A stretch of DNA of 64,000 bases from Microbacterium sp. W4I4 (GTDB taxonomy: Bacteria; Actinomycetota; Actinomycetes; Actinomycetales; Microbacteriaceae). The stretch spans positions 3,038,001-3,102,000 of the forward strand of contig NZ_JAUSXT010000001.1 of the NCBI RefSeq assembly GCF_030816235.1, read 5' to 3'. The notes under the pieces were generated by a model. That model saw only the letters and a program-made list of their open reading frames with translations. It searched no databases and had not been told where the DNA came from. Shown in pieces: positions 1 through 7,625 of the stretch. The translations under genes were made by a program, and so were the position numbers. Each line of letters opens with the position of its first letter. Position 1 is the first letter of the stretch.

Positions 1-63
1 GGGTTGTGCCCGAAGCCTGCGTCGACCGTTCTGGACTGTTCGGGCCGGCGTCGAGCGGATGCC

Positions 64-594
64 TCACGCCAGCCGCTTCACGTGCCGGCGCTCGCGCAGC
101 ACCAGCCCCGGGCGTCGGTCGACCTTCTCGCCGCCGTCGGATGCCCAGCCGTGCCGCTCGTAGAACGCGGCGGCGCGGTCGTTGCCCTCCAGCACCCACA
201 GGTACGCGACAGCGTGGCCCTCGGCGCGCAGCGCATCTTCGACGGCGCCGATCAGGAGGTGACCCACGCCGCGCGACCACGCCGAAGGATGCGCGTAGAT
301 GCCCCACAGTTCGCCGCTGCCCACGGCATCCTCATCCCTGGCGGCACCGTAGCCGGCCCAGCCGACGATCTCGCCGTCGCGCTCGACCACCAGGGTGCGG
401 GAGCTGCGCTCGGAATCCGCCATGAACCGCGCCCAGTTCGCCTCTCGCTCGGCGATCGACAGGTTGTCGAGCACGTCCTGCGGCATCAGGCCGCGGTAGG
501 CCTCCTGCCATGACCGCACGTGCACGACCGCCAGTCCATGGGCGTCTTCCACCGTGGCGTTGCGGATCAGCATCCGCTCGCCGTCGTCAGGCAT
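64..594 (-). CDS. GNAT family N-acetyltransferase
   Basis: Predicted GCN5-related N-acetyltransferase of 176 aa, which would transfer an acetyl group from acetyl-CoA to an unknown amine substrate in the cytoplasm. The protein opens with the typical IRNATVEDAHGLAVVHVRSW segment and carries an acetyl-CoA loop, SRGVGHLLIGAVEDALRAEG, near residue 110, followed by the family C-terminal pattern ALAFYERHGW-like (AAAFYERHGW). It starts 4 nt after the galE stop, so it is probably the last gene of the gal operon; a second possible start (MLIRN) lies 21 nt further in. Substrate cannot be told from sequence; its place in the operon may be incidental. Confidence 0.85.
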   Translation of the reverse strand: MPDDGERMLIRNATVEDAHGLAVVHVRSWQEAYRGLMPQDVLDNLSIAEREANWARFMADSERSSRTLVVERDGEIVGWAGYGAARDEDAVGSGELWGIYAHPSAWSRGVGHLLIGAVEDALRAEGHAVAYLWVLEGNDRAAAFYERHGWASDGGEKVDRRPGLVLRERRHVKRLA

Positions 595-598
595 CCGC

Positions 599-1576
599 TC
601 AGCCCGCGTTGCGCCGGGCCTCCCAGCCCGAGCGCACCATCTCGTCGACCGTGTGGCGCATGGTCCAGTCCAGGTCGCGCGCGGCGAGGGTGCCCGCCGC
701 GACGATCCGGTCGGGGTCGCCCGCGCGGCGCGGTGCGATGGTCGGCTCGAAGTCGATGCCGGTGACGCGCACCATGGCGTCCATGATCTGCTTCACGCTC
801 AGTCCCTCGCCGGAGCCGAGGTTGTACGCGGGCTCGATGGGCTCGCCGGCCGCGAGGCGCTTCGCGGCCTCGACGTGTGCCGCGGCGATGTCACCGACGT
901 GCACGTAGTCGCGCACGTTGGTGCCGTCGGGGGTGGCGTAGTCGTCGCCGTTGATGCGCGGCGTCTCGCCGGCCAGCAGCGCCTCGAACACGATCGGGAA
1001 GAGGTTGTGCGGGCTGACGTCGTAGACCGACGGGTCGGCGGAGCCCACGACGTTGAAGTAGCGCAGCGAGGTGTGACGAAGGGGAGTCTCGGATGCCGCG
1101 GTCGCGACGGCCTCGTCGCGCAGCAGCCACTCGCCGATCAGCTTGGACTCGCCGTACGGGCTCGCCGGGTTCTTGGCGGTGTCCTCGGTGACGAGGTCGA
1201 CGTCGGGGGTGCCGAAGACGGCGGCGCTGGAGGAGAAGACGATGTTGGCGACGTCAGCGGCCTGCATGGCCTCGAGGATCACCCGGGTGCCCTCGACGTT
1301 CTGCGCATAGGTGTGCAGCGGTCGCTGCACCGAGACACCGGCGTACTTGAACCCGGCCACGTGGATCACGCCCTCCACGGCATGCTCGCGCAGAGTGCTC
1401 TCGACGAGCTCGCGATCGAGGATGCTGCCCTCGACGAGCGTCACGTCCCCCGGCACGAAGGACGGGCGCCCGCTGGAGAGGTCGTCCAGCACGACCGGGG
1501 TCAGCCCCGCGGCTGCCAGGGCTCGCACCACGTGCGCTCCGATGTAGCCGGCACCGCCGGTGACAAGCCAGGACAT
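599..1576 (-). CDS. galE: UDP-glucose 4-epimerase
   Basis: Short-chain dehydrogenase/reductase-type NAD-dependent epimerase of 325 aa that interconverts UDP-galactose and UDP-glucose, the last step of the Leloir pathway. It begins MSWLVTGGAGYIGAHVVRAL, with the Rossmann GxxGxxG at residues 7-13, and has the catalytic YxxxK in SPYGESKLIGE plus the SSSAAVFG serine motif and the RYFNVVGS segment of GalE. A longer reading frame runs 52 codons upstream, but the start chosen here is preceded by GGAAGGAG at good spacing and matches the family N terminus. It follows galK by 159 nt; that gap holds a pair of direct repeats. Length fits the family. Confidence 0.95.
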   Translation of the reverse strand: MSWLVTGGAGYIGAHVVRALAAAGLTPVVLDDLSSGRPSFVPGDVTLVEGSILDRELVESTLREHAVEGVIHVAGFKYAGVSVQRPLHTYAQNVEGTRVILEAMQAADVANIVFSSSAAVFGTPDVDLVTEDTAKNPASPYGESKLIGEWLLRDEAVATAASETPLRHTSLRYFNVVGSADPSVYDVSPHNLFPIVFEALLAGETPRINGDDYATPDGTNVRDYVHVGDIAAAHVEAAKRLAAGEPIEPAYNLGSGEGLSVKQIMDAMVRVTGIDFEPTIAPRRAGDPDRIVAAGTLAARDLDWTMRHTVDEMVRSGWEARRNAG

Positions 1577-1622
1577 GGGACTCCTTCCGCTGCGCTCTTG
1601 CGCAGTGTTCATTCTGTCAACG

Positions 1623-1687
1623 TCGGGCGGCCATGTGTGCCACATGGTCGGTTCGGCGGGCTCTCGGGCGGCCATGTGTGCCACATG
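1623..1687. repeat. tandem copies of a 24-nt repeat containing an imperfect palindrome
   Basis: Two identical 24-nt copies lie at 1623-1646 and 1664-1687 in the galK-galE gap. Each contains CCATGTG-TGC-CACATG, itself an imperfect palindrome, so the copies can pair within or between themselves. Arrangement resembles a double operator or an intergenic hairpin element; nothing shows which. Confidence 0.8.
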
Positions 1688-1735
1688 ACCGCTCAGGCGT
1701 CGCAGGCTCGGGCGTCGCAGGCCTCGCGTCACGGG

Positions 1736-2917
1736 TCAGGCGTCCCGGCGCGGACCCGCCGATGGGGAGACCGGGAAGATGTGCGGGGCGGTGAAGCCGG
1801 CATCCGCGAACGCCCGCTCGACGGCATCCGTCACCCGCTCGACGGCGTCGTGCTCGACCAGCGCGATCGCCGAGCCGCCGAAGCCGCCGCCGGTCATCCG
1901 GGCGCCGATCGCGCCCGCGGCCAGCGCGGTGTCGACGGCGACGTCGAGTTCGACCGCCGAGATCTCGAAGTCGTCGCGCATCGACGCGTGCGAGGCCACC
2001 AGCAGGTCGCCGATCGCCCGCGGACCCTGCGCGGTGAGCGCGTCGACCGTGTCGAGCACGCGCTGGTTCTCTGTGAGGATGTGGCGCACCCGTCGGAAGG
2101 TCACGTCGTCCATCAGTTCAGCGGCGCGCGGCAGATCGTCGATGCCGGCGTCGCGCAGCGCGCGGATGCCGAGCAGCTCGGCCCCGCGCTCGCAGGACTC
2201 CCGGCGCTCGCGGTAGCCGCCCGTGGAGTGGGCGTGCGAGACGCGGGTGTCGATCACGAGCAGCTCGAGATGCGCGGCGGTGAAGCCGGTCGGGATGGAG
2301 CGGGTCTCGAGCGTGCGGCAGTCCAGGAAGGTCGCAGCGTCGGGCTGCCCGAGCATCGACGCCATCTGATCCATGATGCCGGTGGGTGCGCCGACCGCCT
2401 CGTTCTCCGCCTTGCGGCCCACCTGCGCCAGAGTGACCGGGTCCAGGCCCAGATCCCACAGCTCGTTCAGGGCGGATGCCACCGAGCCCTCGATCGCCGC
2501 GGAGGACGACAGGCCCGCGCCGACCGGTACGTCGGAGGCGATCGCGATGTCGACTCCGGGAGCGGGAGCATCGGGCCTCAGCATCCGCAGCGCCCAGGCT
2601 ATGCCGAGCACGTACGCCGACCACTCCGGGACGGCCGGCGTCTCACCGGCGGGGGTCGGGAAGAGTCCGTCCAGATCGCTGAGATGCGCGACCACCTGGC
2701 TGTCGGAGAAGGTCGATTCGACGCGGATGTCGTCGGTGCCGTTCAGCGCGACCGCCGCGCAGGTGCGGTGCTGGATCGCGAACGGCAGCACGTAGCCCTC
2801 GTTGTAGTCGGTGTGCTCGCCGATCAGGTTCACCCGGCCGGGTGCCGACCAGATGCCCTCCGGCTCGCGGCCGTAGGACGCGGCGAACTGCTCGCGGGCG
2901 GCGGTCGATGCGGTCAT
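1736..2917 (-). CDS. galK: galactokinase
   Basis: GHMP-family kinase of 393 aa that phosphorylates alpha-D-galactose with ATP to galactose 1-phosphate in the cytoplasm. All three signature regions are visible: the galactokinase signature GRVNLIGEHTDYNEGYVLP at about residues 26-45, the ATP loop VPVGAGLSSSAAIEGS near residue 130, and the C-terminal MTGGGFGGSAIALV motif. It sits between galT and galE in the same direction, so the operon supplies the whole Leloir route from galactose to UDP-glucose. The start is preceded by GGAGACATCGC. No irregularity is seen; 393 aa is the usual length. Confidence 0.97.
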   Translation of the reverse strand: MTASTAAREQFAASYGREPEGIWSAPGRVNLIGEHTDYNEGYVLPFAIQHRTCAAVALNGTDDIRVESTFSDSQVVAHLSDLDGLFPTPAGETPAVPEWSAYVLGIAWALRMLRPDAPAPGVDIAIASDVPVGAGLSSSAAIEGSVASALNELWDLGLDPVTLAQVGRKAENEAVGAPTGIMDQMASMLGQPDAATFLDCRTLETRSIPTGFTAAHLELLVIDTRVSHAHSTGGYRERRESCERGAELLGIRALRDAGIDDLPRAAELMDDVTFRRVRHILTENQRVLDTVDALTAQGPRAIGDLLVASHASMRDDFEISAVELDVAVDTALAAGAIGARMTGGGFGGSAIALVEHDAVERVTDAVERAFADAGFTAPHIFPVSPSAGPRRDA

Positions 2918-2944
2918 GCGATGTCTCCTGGGGTGGTGTGAATG

Positions 2945-3015
2945 GCAGATCTTCGGAGATCTGCAGGATCTCGGACGCGGATGCCGGAAGCTCTCCGAAG
3001 TTGTGCAGATCTCCG
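2945..3015. repeat. nested inverted repeat in the galT-galK gap
   Basis: A perfect 8-bp-stem palindrome, GCAGATCT-TCGG-AGATCTGC, lies at 2945-2964. Its right half is also the left arm of a larger repeat: CGGAGATCTGCA at 2954-2965 pairs perfectly with TGCAGATCTCCG at 3004-3015 over a 38-nt loop. Two mutually exclusive foldings are therefore possible between galT and galK. Could be a processing or attenuation site; it also fits the general class of paired intergenic repeats in this window. Confidence 0.8.
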
Positions 3016-3031
3016 CGAATGTGCGTGGGGG

Positions 3032-4210
3032 TCAGACGGCGGGGACCGAGTCGATCGCGGCGCGCAGGCGCTCGGCGGCGACCTCGGGGAGGATCTCGGC
3101 GGTCCAGGCGCTCATCGCGGCCTCGGAGCCGGCGAGGAACTTCAGCTTGTCGGCGGCGCGGCGTGGGCTGGTCAGCTCCAGACGCATCCGCACGGTGTCG
3201 CGACCCGTGTGCACGGGGGCCTGGTGCCAGGCGGCGATGTACGGCGTCGGGCTCTCGTACAGGGCATCCACGCCGCGCAGCAGGCGCAGGTAGAGCGGCG
3301 CGAGCTCGTCCCGCTCGGTGTCGGTCAGTGCGGCGAAGTCGGGCACGTGACGGTGCGGCATGAGCTGCACCTCCAGGGGCCAGCGGGCCGCGAACGGCAC
3401 GAACGCCGTCCAGTGCTCGCCCTGCAGCACGACCCGCTCCGAGGCGCGCTCGGAGTCGAGCACGCGGGTCATCAGGTCGGGAGCGGTGCGGTGGATGCTG
3501 TCCAGCAGCAGCTGCGTGCGCGGGGTCACATAGGGATAGGCGTAGATCTGGCCGTGCGGATGCGGCAGCGTGACGCCGATGGCCTCGCCCCGGTTCTCGA
3601 ACGGGAAGACCTGCTCGATGCCGGACAGCGCCGACAGTGCCGCGGTGCGGTCCGCCCAGGCCTCGATCACGGTGCGCGCGCGGGTGACGGACTGCGTGCC
3701 GAAGGATCCGGCCTGCTCGGGGCTGAAGCAGACGACCTCGCAGCGGCCGATGCTGGTGCGGGTGCGGCCGATGCCGAGCTCGGCGAGATCGTCGAGACCG
3801 CGGGTCGGGTTGACGGCGGCGGGGACTCCGCCGGTGGCCTCGTTGAGGGCGGGGCCGAAGGAGGGGGAGCGGTTCTCGAACACGGCGACGTCGTACAGCG
3901 ACGGCACCTCCGACGGGTTCGTCGCGGTCTGCGGTGCCAGGGGATCGGCGTCGGCGCCGGGCATCATGACCCGGTTCTGCCGCTTGGTCGCGAAGGTGAT
4001 CCAGTCGCCGCTGAGGATGTCCTGCCGCATGGTCGCCGTCTCGGGGCGCTCATCGAGCTCGCGGGTGTCGGCGCTGCGCTCGTCGCCGAGAGTCGTGCCC
4101 GGATCGTCGAAGTAGAACAGTTCGCGTCCGTCGGCCAGCAGGGTGCTGCGCTTGGTCACACCCGCGCCGAGCTGCACGGCATCCATCTCATCGGCATCCG
4201 CCTCATGCAT
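3032..4210 (-). CDS. galT: galactose-1-phosphate uridylyltransferase
   Basis: Enzyme of about 392 aa that exchanges UMP between UDP-glucose and galactose 1-phosphate, giving UDP-galactose and glucose 1-phosphate. The catalytic HPH triad is clear in TLPHPHGQIYAYPYV, and the GDWITFATKRQNRVMMPG and NRSPSF-like segments (FENRSPSFG) of the family are present. The frame is open to 4255, but a promoter (TTGACG-18-TACCGT at about 4247-4219) lies inside that extension, so ATG 4210 is preferred. First gene of the gal operon, divergent from a LacI regulator that probably controls it. No catalytic residue appears missing. Confidence 0.94.
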   Translation of the reverse strand: MHEADADEMDAVQLGAGVTKRSTLLADGRELFYFDDPGTTLGDERSADTRELDERPETATMRQDILSGDWITFATKRQNRVMMPGADADPLAPQTATNPSEVPSLYDVAVFENRSPSFGPALNEATGGVPAAVNPTRGLDDLAELGIGRTRTSIGRCEVVCFSPEQAGSFGTQSVTRARTVIEAWADRTAALSALSGIEQVFPFENRGEAIGVTLPHPHGQIYAYPYVTPRTQLLLDSIHRTAPDLMTRVLDSERASERVVLQGEHWTAFVPFAARWPLEVQLMPHRHVPDFAALTDTERDELAPLYLRLLRGVDALYESPTPYIAAWHQAPVHTGRDTVRMRLELTSPRRAADKLKFLAGSEAAMSAWTAEILPEVAAERLRAAIDSVPAV

Positions 4211-4218
4211 GTTCACGT

Positions 4219-4252
4219 CAACACGGTACCGCGCCTCGCGTGATAGCGTCAA
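4219..4252 (-). promoter_or_regulatory. galTp: probable galT promoter
   Basis: On the minus strand TTGACG, an 18-nt spacer and TACCGT lie immediately before ATG 4210. The transcript would have only a very short leader. The outer arm of the inverted repeat at 4258-4327 begins 6 nt upstream of the -35 box. Confidence 0.5.
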
Positions 4253-4257
4253 CATTC

Positions 4258-4327
4258 AGCCCGTCTGTTTGTGCGTAACGCACGGGAATCCGTGCGAGAG
4301 CCTGCGTTTGGCACAAACAGACGGGCT
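4258..4327. repeat. paired inverted repeat with nested hairpin (AGCCCGTCT family, copy 1)
   Basis: Perfect 17-nt arms, AGCCCGTCTGTTTGTGC at 4258-4274 and its reverse complement at 4311-4327, enclose a 36-nt loop that holds a second perfect hairpin, GCACGG-GAAT-CCGTGC (4280-4295). It fills the region between the divergent galT and lacI genes. The copy at 22618-22686 keeps the outer AGCCCGTCT/AGACGGG but changes the inner half of both arms in a pairing-preserving way. It could also serve as operator for the adjacent LacI protein. Confidence 0.85.
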
Positions 4328-4343
4328 TCAGAGAGGAGGGCGG

Positions 4344-5324
4344 ATGCCGCAGGCGAAGCGTGTGTCGATGGCGATGGTCGCAGCACGGGCCGGCGTGTCC
4401 GGGCAGACCGTGTCGCGGGTGGCGAACGGCAGTCCGAAGGTCGATCCGGACACCCGACTCCGCGTGGAGCAGGCGATGGCCGATCTCGGTTACCGTCCGA
4501 ACCGCGCCGCCCGCGCGCTGCGCACCGGCCGCACGCACACTCTGGGTCTGGTGGCGCAGACGCTCGCGACGGTCGGCAACTCCCGGATGCTGCAGGCGGT
4601 CGCCGAATCCGCGGCATCCCGCGGCTACGCCCTCACCGTCGTGACGCTCGGCGCCGACGGCGACATCTCCGAAGCCTTCGACCGGCTGCGCGACCAGGGC
4701 GTGGACGGCGCGATCGTGCTGAACGAGGCCACCGCTCTCGCCCGCGACGCTGCCGCGGCGGAGTTGCGGCTGGTCGTCGTCGACTCCCCGCCCGACGAGC
4801 GCTTCACCGTGATCGGCACCGATCACGCCGCCGGCGCGCGCACCGCCACCGAGCACCTGCTCTCGGCGGGCCATCGCACCGTGCACCATCTGGCCGGACC
4901 CGTCGACTCCTTCGCGGCATCCGAACGCGAGCGCGGCTGGCGTGACGCGCTCGCCGCTGCCGGCGCATCCGCTCCGGAGGTCGCACGTGGAGACTGGACC
5001 TCGGCATCGGGCGGTCGTGAGGCGCACCGGATGCTGGAGACCGGCGAGGTCACGGCGATCTTCGCCGCCAACGATCAGATGGCCCTCGGTGCGCTGCGCG
5101 CGGTCGCCGAGTCCGGTCGCCACGTCCCGGGCGACGTCGCCGTGGTCGGCTTCGACGACATCGCCGATGCGGCCGAGTTCCAGCCGCCCCTGACCACCGT
5201 GCGGCAGGACTTCGACGCCCTGGGCGAGCAGGCGGTGCACAGCCTGGTCTCCCGGATCGAGGGCGGAGCGGATGCCGCACCGGACCTCCTGTCGCCGGCG
5301 CTCGTGCTCCGCGCGAGCGCCTGA
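4344..5324 (+). CDS. LacI family transcriptional regulator (probable gal regulator)
   Basis: Repressor of 326 aa. The N terminus has the LacI helix-turn-helix and hinge, VSMAMVAARAGVSGQTVSRV through GYRPNRAARALR (residues 6-55), followed by a periplasmic-binding-protein-like effector domain with the family segments GAIVLNE, FAANDQMALGAL and VGFDDIADAAEFQPPLTT. The frame is open from 4143, overlapping galT, but ATG 4344 has GAGGAGGG just upstream and begins exactly at the HTH. Divergent orientation next to galT makes galactose or a galactoside the likely ligand (inference). The ABC cluster beginning at 5595 is the other candidate target. Confidence 0.92.
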   Translation: MPQAKRVSMAMVAARAGVSGQTVSRVANGSPKVDPDTRLRVEQAMADLGYRPNRAARALRTGRTHTLGLVAQTLATVGNSRMLQAVAESAASRGYALTVVTLGADGDISEAFDRLRDQGVDGAIVLNEATALARDAAAAELRLVVVDSPPDERFTVIGTDHAAGARTATEHLLSAGHRTVHHLAGPVDSFAASERERGWRDALAAAGASAPEVARGDWTSASGGREAHRMLETGEVTAIFAANDQMALGALRAVAESGRHVPGDVAVVGFDDIADAAEFQPPLTTVRQDFDALGEQAVHSLVSRIEGGADAAPDLLSPALVLRASA

Positions 5325-5345
5325 ACCATCCGCGCCCGCCTGCTC

Positions 5346-5415
5346 GCGAGAAACCACATTCTCCGTGAGACTCACCTGCACCCGTGCTGTCTCATGCGCG
5401 AAATGGTTTCTCGCG
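5346..5415. repeat. 70-nt inverted-repeat element (GCGAGAAACCA family, copy 1)
   Basis: Arms TCGCGAGAAACCA (5344-5356) and TGGTTTCTCGCGA (5404-5416) are perfectly complementary over 13 nt. The 70-nt core aligns without gaps to 11496-11565 with 59 of 70 positions identical by my count, so the two are copies of one element. It follows the lacI stop by about 20 nt and might act as terminator there. Confidence 0.85.
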
Positions 5416-5438
5416 AAAGTGCGGCCCCGGTCGATCCT

Positions 5439-5452
5439 GGCAAGCGTTTACC
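5439..5452. promoter_or_regulatory. LacI-type operator candidate
   Basis: GGCAAGCGTTTACC is an imperfect palindrome of the LacI-family operator type and resembles the site at 19262-19276. It lies upstream of the promoter of the DUF2264/ABC cluster. Confidence 0.45.
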
Positions 5453-5514
5453 GAGAAACGCGCAACAGATCAGGATGAACGATCAGAACCGTTCAGAATA
5501 GAACGCAAAACTTC

Positions 5515-5543
5515 TTGATGTGATCAAAATGCGTTGCTAATCT
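5515..5543 (+). promoter_or_regulatory. promoter of the DUF2264/ABC transporter cluster
   Basis: TTGATG (5515-5520), a 17-nt spacer and TAATCT (5538-5543) form a good sigma-70-like promoter in an AT-richer stretch, 52 nt before the GTG at 5595. GAACG-N8-CGTTC at 5478-5495 just upstream is a further possible operator. Confidence 0.6.
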
Positions 5544-5594
5544 CCTGAATCAGTCGCCCTTATCGGCGACCGCTCACAGCTCGAAGGAGAACCC

Positions 5595-7544
5595 GTGACC
5601 CGCACATCGGATCCCTCGCCACGCAGCACTCTGCGCGACGAGTCGCGTGAGGCGCTGGTCGCCTTCGCCGATCGGATGCTGAGCGGCGCCGCAGCCTGGG
5701 CCTCACCGGGCTTCGCCCGCATCACCCCTCCCGGAGCACCGGGCGGCTACGGCACCGCCGTGGACGGGCTCGAAGGCTTCGCGCGCACCTTCCTGCTGGC
5801 CGGCTTCCGCATCGCCGGCGCCCGCGGCGAAGGCGTCGACCGGCTGATCCACGACTACTCCCGCGGGATCGTCACCGGCGTCGACCCCTCCTCCGAGGAG
5901 CGCTGGGTGCGCCTGGACGAGCACCCGCAGGCCAAGGTCGAGGCGGCATCCATCGCTCTCATCCTGGACATGACCCGCCCCTGGATCTGGGATCGCCTGG
6001 ACGCGATCACGCAGCAGCGCCTGATCGACTACCTCGCGCCCGCCGTGGGCGATGACAGCTACCCCCGCAACAACTGGGCGTGGTTCCGCATCGTCGTCCA
6101 GACCTTCCTGCGCTCGGTCGGCGGTCCCTGGTCGGCCGACGACATCGCCGCCGATCTCGCTCTGCACGACTCCTTCACCCGCGAGGGCGGCTGGCTCTCG
6201 GACGGCGACGACCGCAACTACGACCACTACGTCGGCTGGGCGCTGCACCTGTATCCGGTGCTGTGGTCGCGCATGCAGGGCGCAGCGGATCTCGGCGCCG
6301 ACCGGCTCACCGGCGACGTCGCGGCTCTCGATCGCTTCCTGCAGGATGCCGTGCACCTGGTCGGCGGCGACGGCGCCCCGCTTCTGCAGGGTCGCAGCCT
6401 GATCTACCGCTTCGCGGCCGCCGCACCGTTCTGGGTGGGCGCGCTGGCCGGCGTGCCGTCCACGGACCTCGGCACGCTGCGGCACGCGGCCATGGGCATC
6501 GTCGCGCACTTCGACGAGCACGGCGCACCCGACCAGGACGATCTGCTGACCATGGGGTGGCACGGCGAATGGCGGCGGCTCGCGCAGAACTACTCCGGTC
6601 CGTCCTCGCCCTACTGGGCGGCGAAGGGGAAGCTGGGGATCGCACTGCCCGCCGATCACCCGGTCTGGACCGCGCCCGCGCCCGTTCCCGCCACTGCCGC
6701 CACCAGCGACGAGCTGCGCACGATCGTCTCGCCCGGGTGGATCGTCTCGGGCACGGCATCCGACGGCATCGTCCGCGTGATCAACCACGGCACCGATCAC
6801 TCCCTCCCCGACGTGCTGGTCGGCGACGCCCCGCTCTATGCGCGGCTGGGATACTCCACCGCGACCTCGCCCCTGCTGAACGGCGACGCCTGGGCCGAAC
6901 CGCTCGAGCAGTCCGTCGCCCTGGTGGACGCCGCCGGGCGCGCCACGCATCGCGCCGGGCTGACGCTCCTCGACATCCGCGGCGACGGCGAGACCGCCAC
7001 GGCCGGCTCCATCAGCCGCGTGCACTGGATCGATCCCGCGCCGGTGCAGATCCGCCACGGCGCGGGCATCACCGGCGAGACGACGGTCGCCGGCCGGATC
7101 ACGACCTGGTCGCTGGTCCGCGGCGCGTGGGAGGTGCGGATCATCCGCTTCGACGAACTCGAGGACGCCGGCCGCGCCGCGCACCTGCGGATCGGCGGCT
7201 GGGCGCTCGCCGGCGAGCCCGGCGAGGTCGAGACCATGAGCTCCGAGTCGTCGGCATCCGCCCGCCTCGGCGACCTGACCAGCACGGTCGTGCCGCTCAC
7301 ACCGGGCTTCGGCGCCAGCGTCGAGCGTCGGACGGATGCCAGCCCGCTCGGCCCCGACGCGGCCGTGCCCGTCGCCGTGGCCACCCCGCACGAGGGCGAC
7401 CTGGTCGCCGTCGCTGTGCTCCTCAGTGCAGACGCGGCGCAGTCGGCATCCGCCCCCGCCCTCGAGACCCACGCCGACCGGGCGGATGTCGTCTGGCCGG
7501 ACGGCCTGCGCACCACCCACGCGCTCGCACCCTCCGCCGCCTAA
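5595..7544 (+). CDS. DUF2264 domain-containing protein
   Basis: Protein of 649 aa matching the DUF2264 family, an alpha/alpha-toroid domain found next to polysaccharide-utilisation genes; the reaction is not established. Recognisable stretches are GYGTAVDGLEGFARTFLLAGF (shortened view: GLEGFARTF near residue 55), YPRNNWAWFRI near 155, the DGDDRNYDHYVGWALH segment near 205, and LLTMGWHGEWRRLAQNYSGP near 315. No signal peptide, so it should act in the cytoplasm, on imported sugars. GTG 5595 is preceded by GAAGGAGA. First gene of a run with an ABC importer starting 81 nt downstream, so it probably processes what that importer brings in. Confidence 0.85.
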   Translation: MTRTSDPSPRSTLRDESREALVAFADRMLSGAAAWASPGFARITPPGAPGGYGTAVDGLEGFARTFLLAGFRIAGARGEGVDRLIHDYSRGIVTGVDPSSEERWVRLDEHPQAKVEAASIALILDMTRPWIWDRLDAITQQRLIDYLAPAVGDDSYPRNNWAWFRIVVQTFLRSVGGPWSADDIAADLALHDSFTREGGWLSDGDDRNYDHYVGWALHLYPVLWSRMQGAADLGADRLTGDVAALDRFLQDAVHLVGGDGAPLLQGRSLIYRFAAAAPFWVGALAGVPSTDLGTLRHAAMGIVAHFDEHGAPDQDDLLTMGWHGEWRRLAQNYSGPSSPYWAAKGKLGIALPADHPVWTAPAPVPATAATSDELRTIVSPGWIVSGTASDGIVRVINHGTDHSLPDVLVGDAPLYARLGYSTATSPLLNGDAWAEPLEQSVALVDAAGRATHRAGLTLLDIRGDGETATAGSISRVHWIDPAPVQIRHGAGITGETTVAGRITTWSLVRGAWEVRIIRFDELEDAGRAAHLRIGGWALAGEPGEVETMSSESSASARLGDLTSTVVPLTPGFGASVERRTDASPLGPDAAVPVAVATPHEGDLVAVAVLLSADAAQSASAPALETHADRADVVWPDGLRTTHALAPSAA

Positions 7545-7625
7545 CACCGACGAGCGCACCTGATCTCCGACCCGACCGAAACCCGACCAGCGGACCCACC
7601 GCAATCACGAAGGAGCACGAACAGC

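Noticed and set aside
1..63. A complete inverted-repeat element at the window start
   Set aside because: GCCCGAA and TTCGGGC are visible at about 34-nt loop distance, but only the edge is present and arms of 7 nt are too short to call.
554..2941. A 795-codon open frame on the plus strand across galE and galK
   Set aside because: It is antisense to two clear Leloir genes, with low-complexity Arg/Gly/Val-rich translation typical of high-GC shadow frames and no domain.
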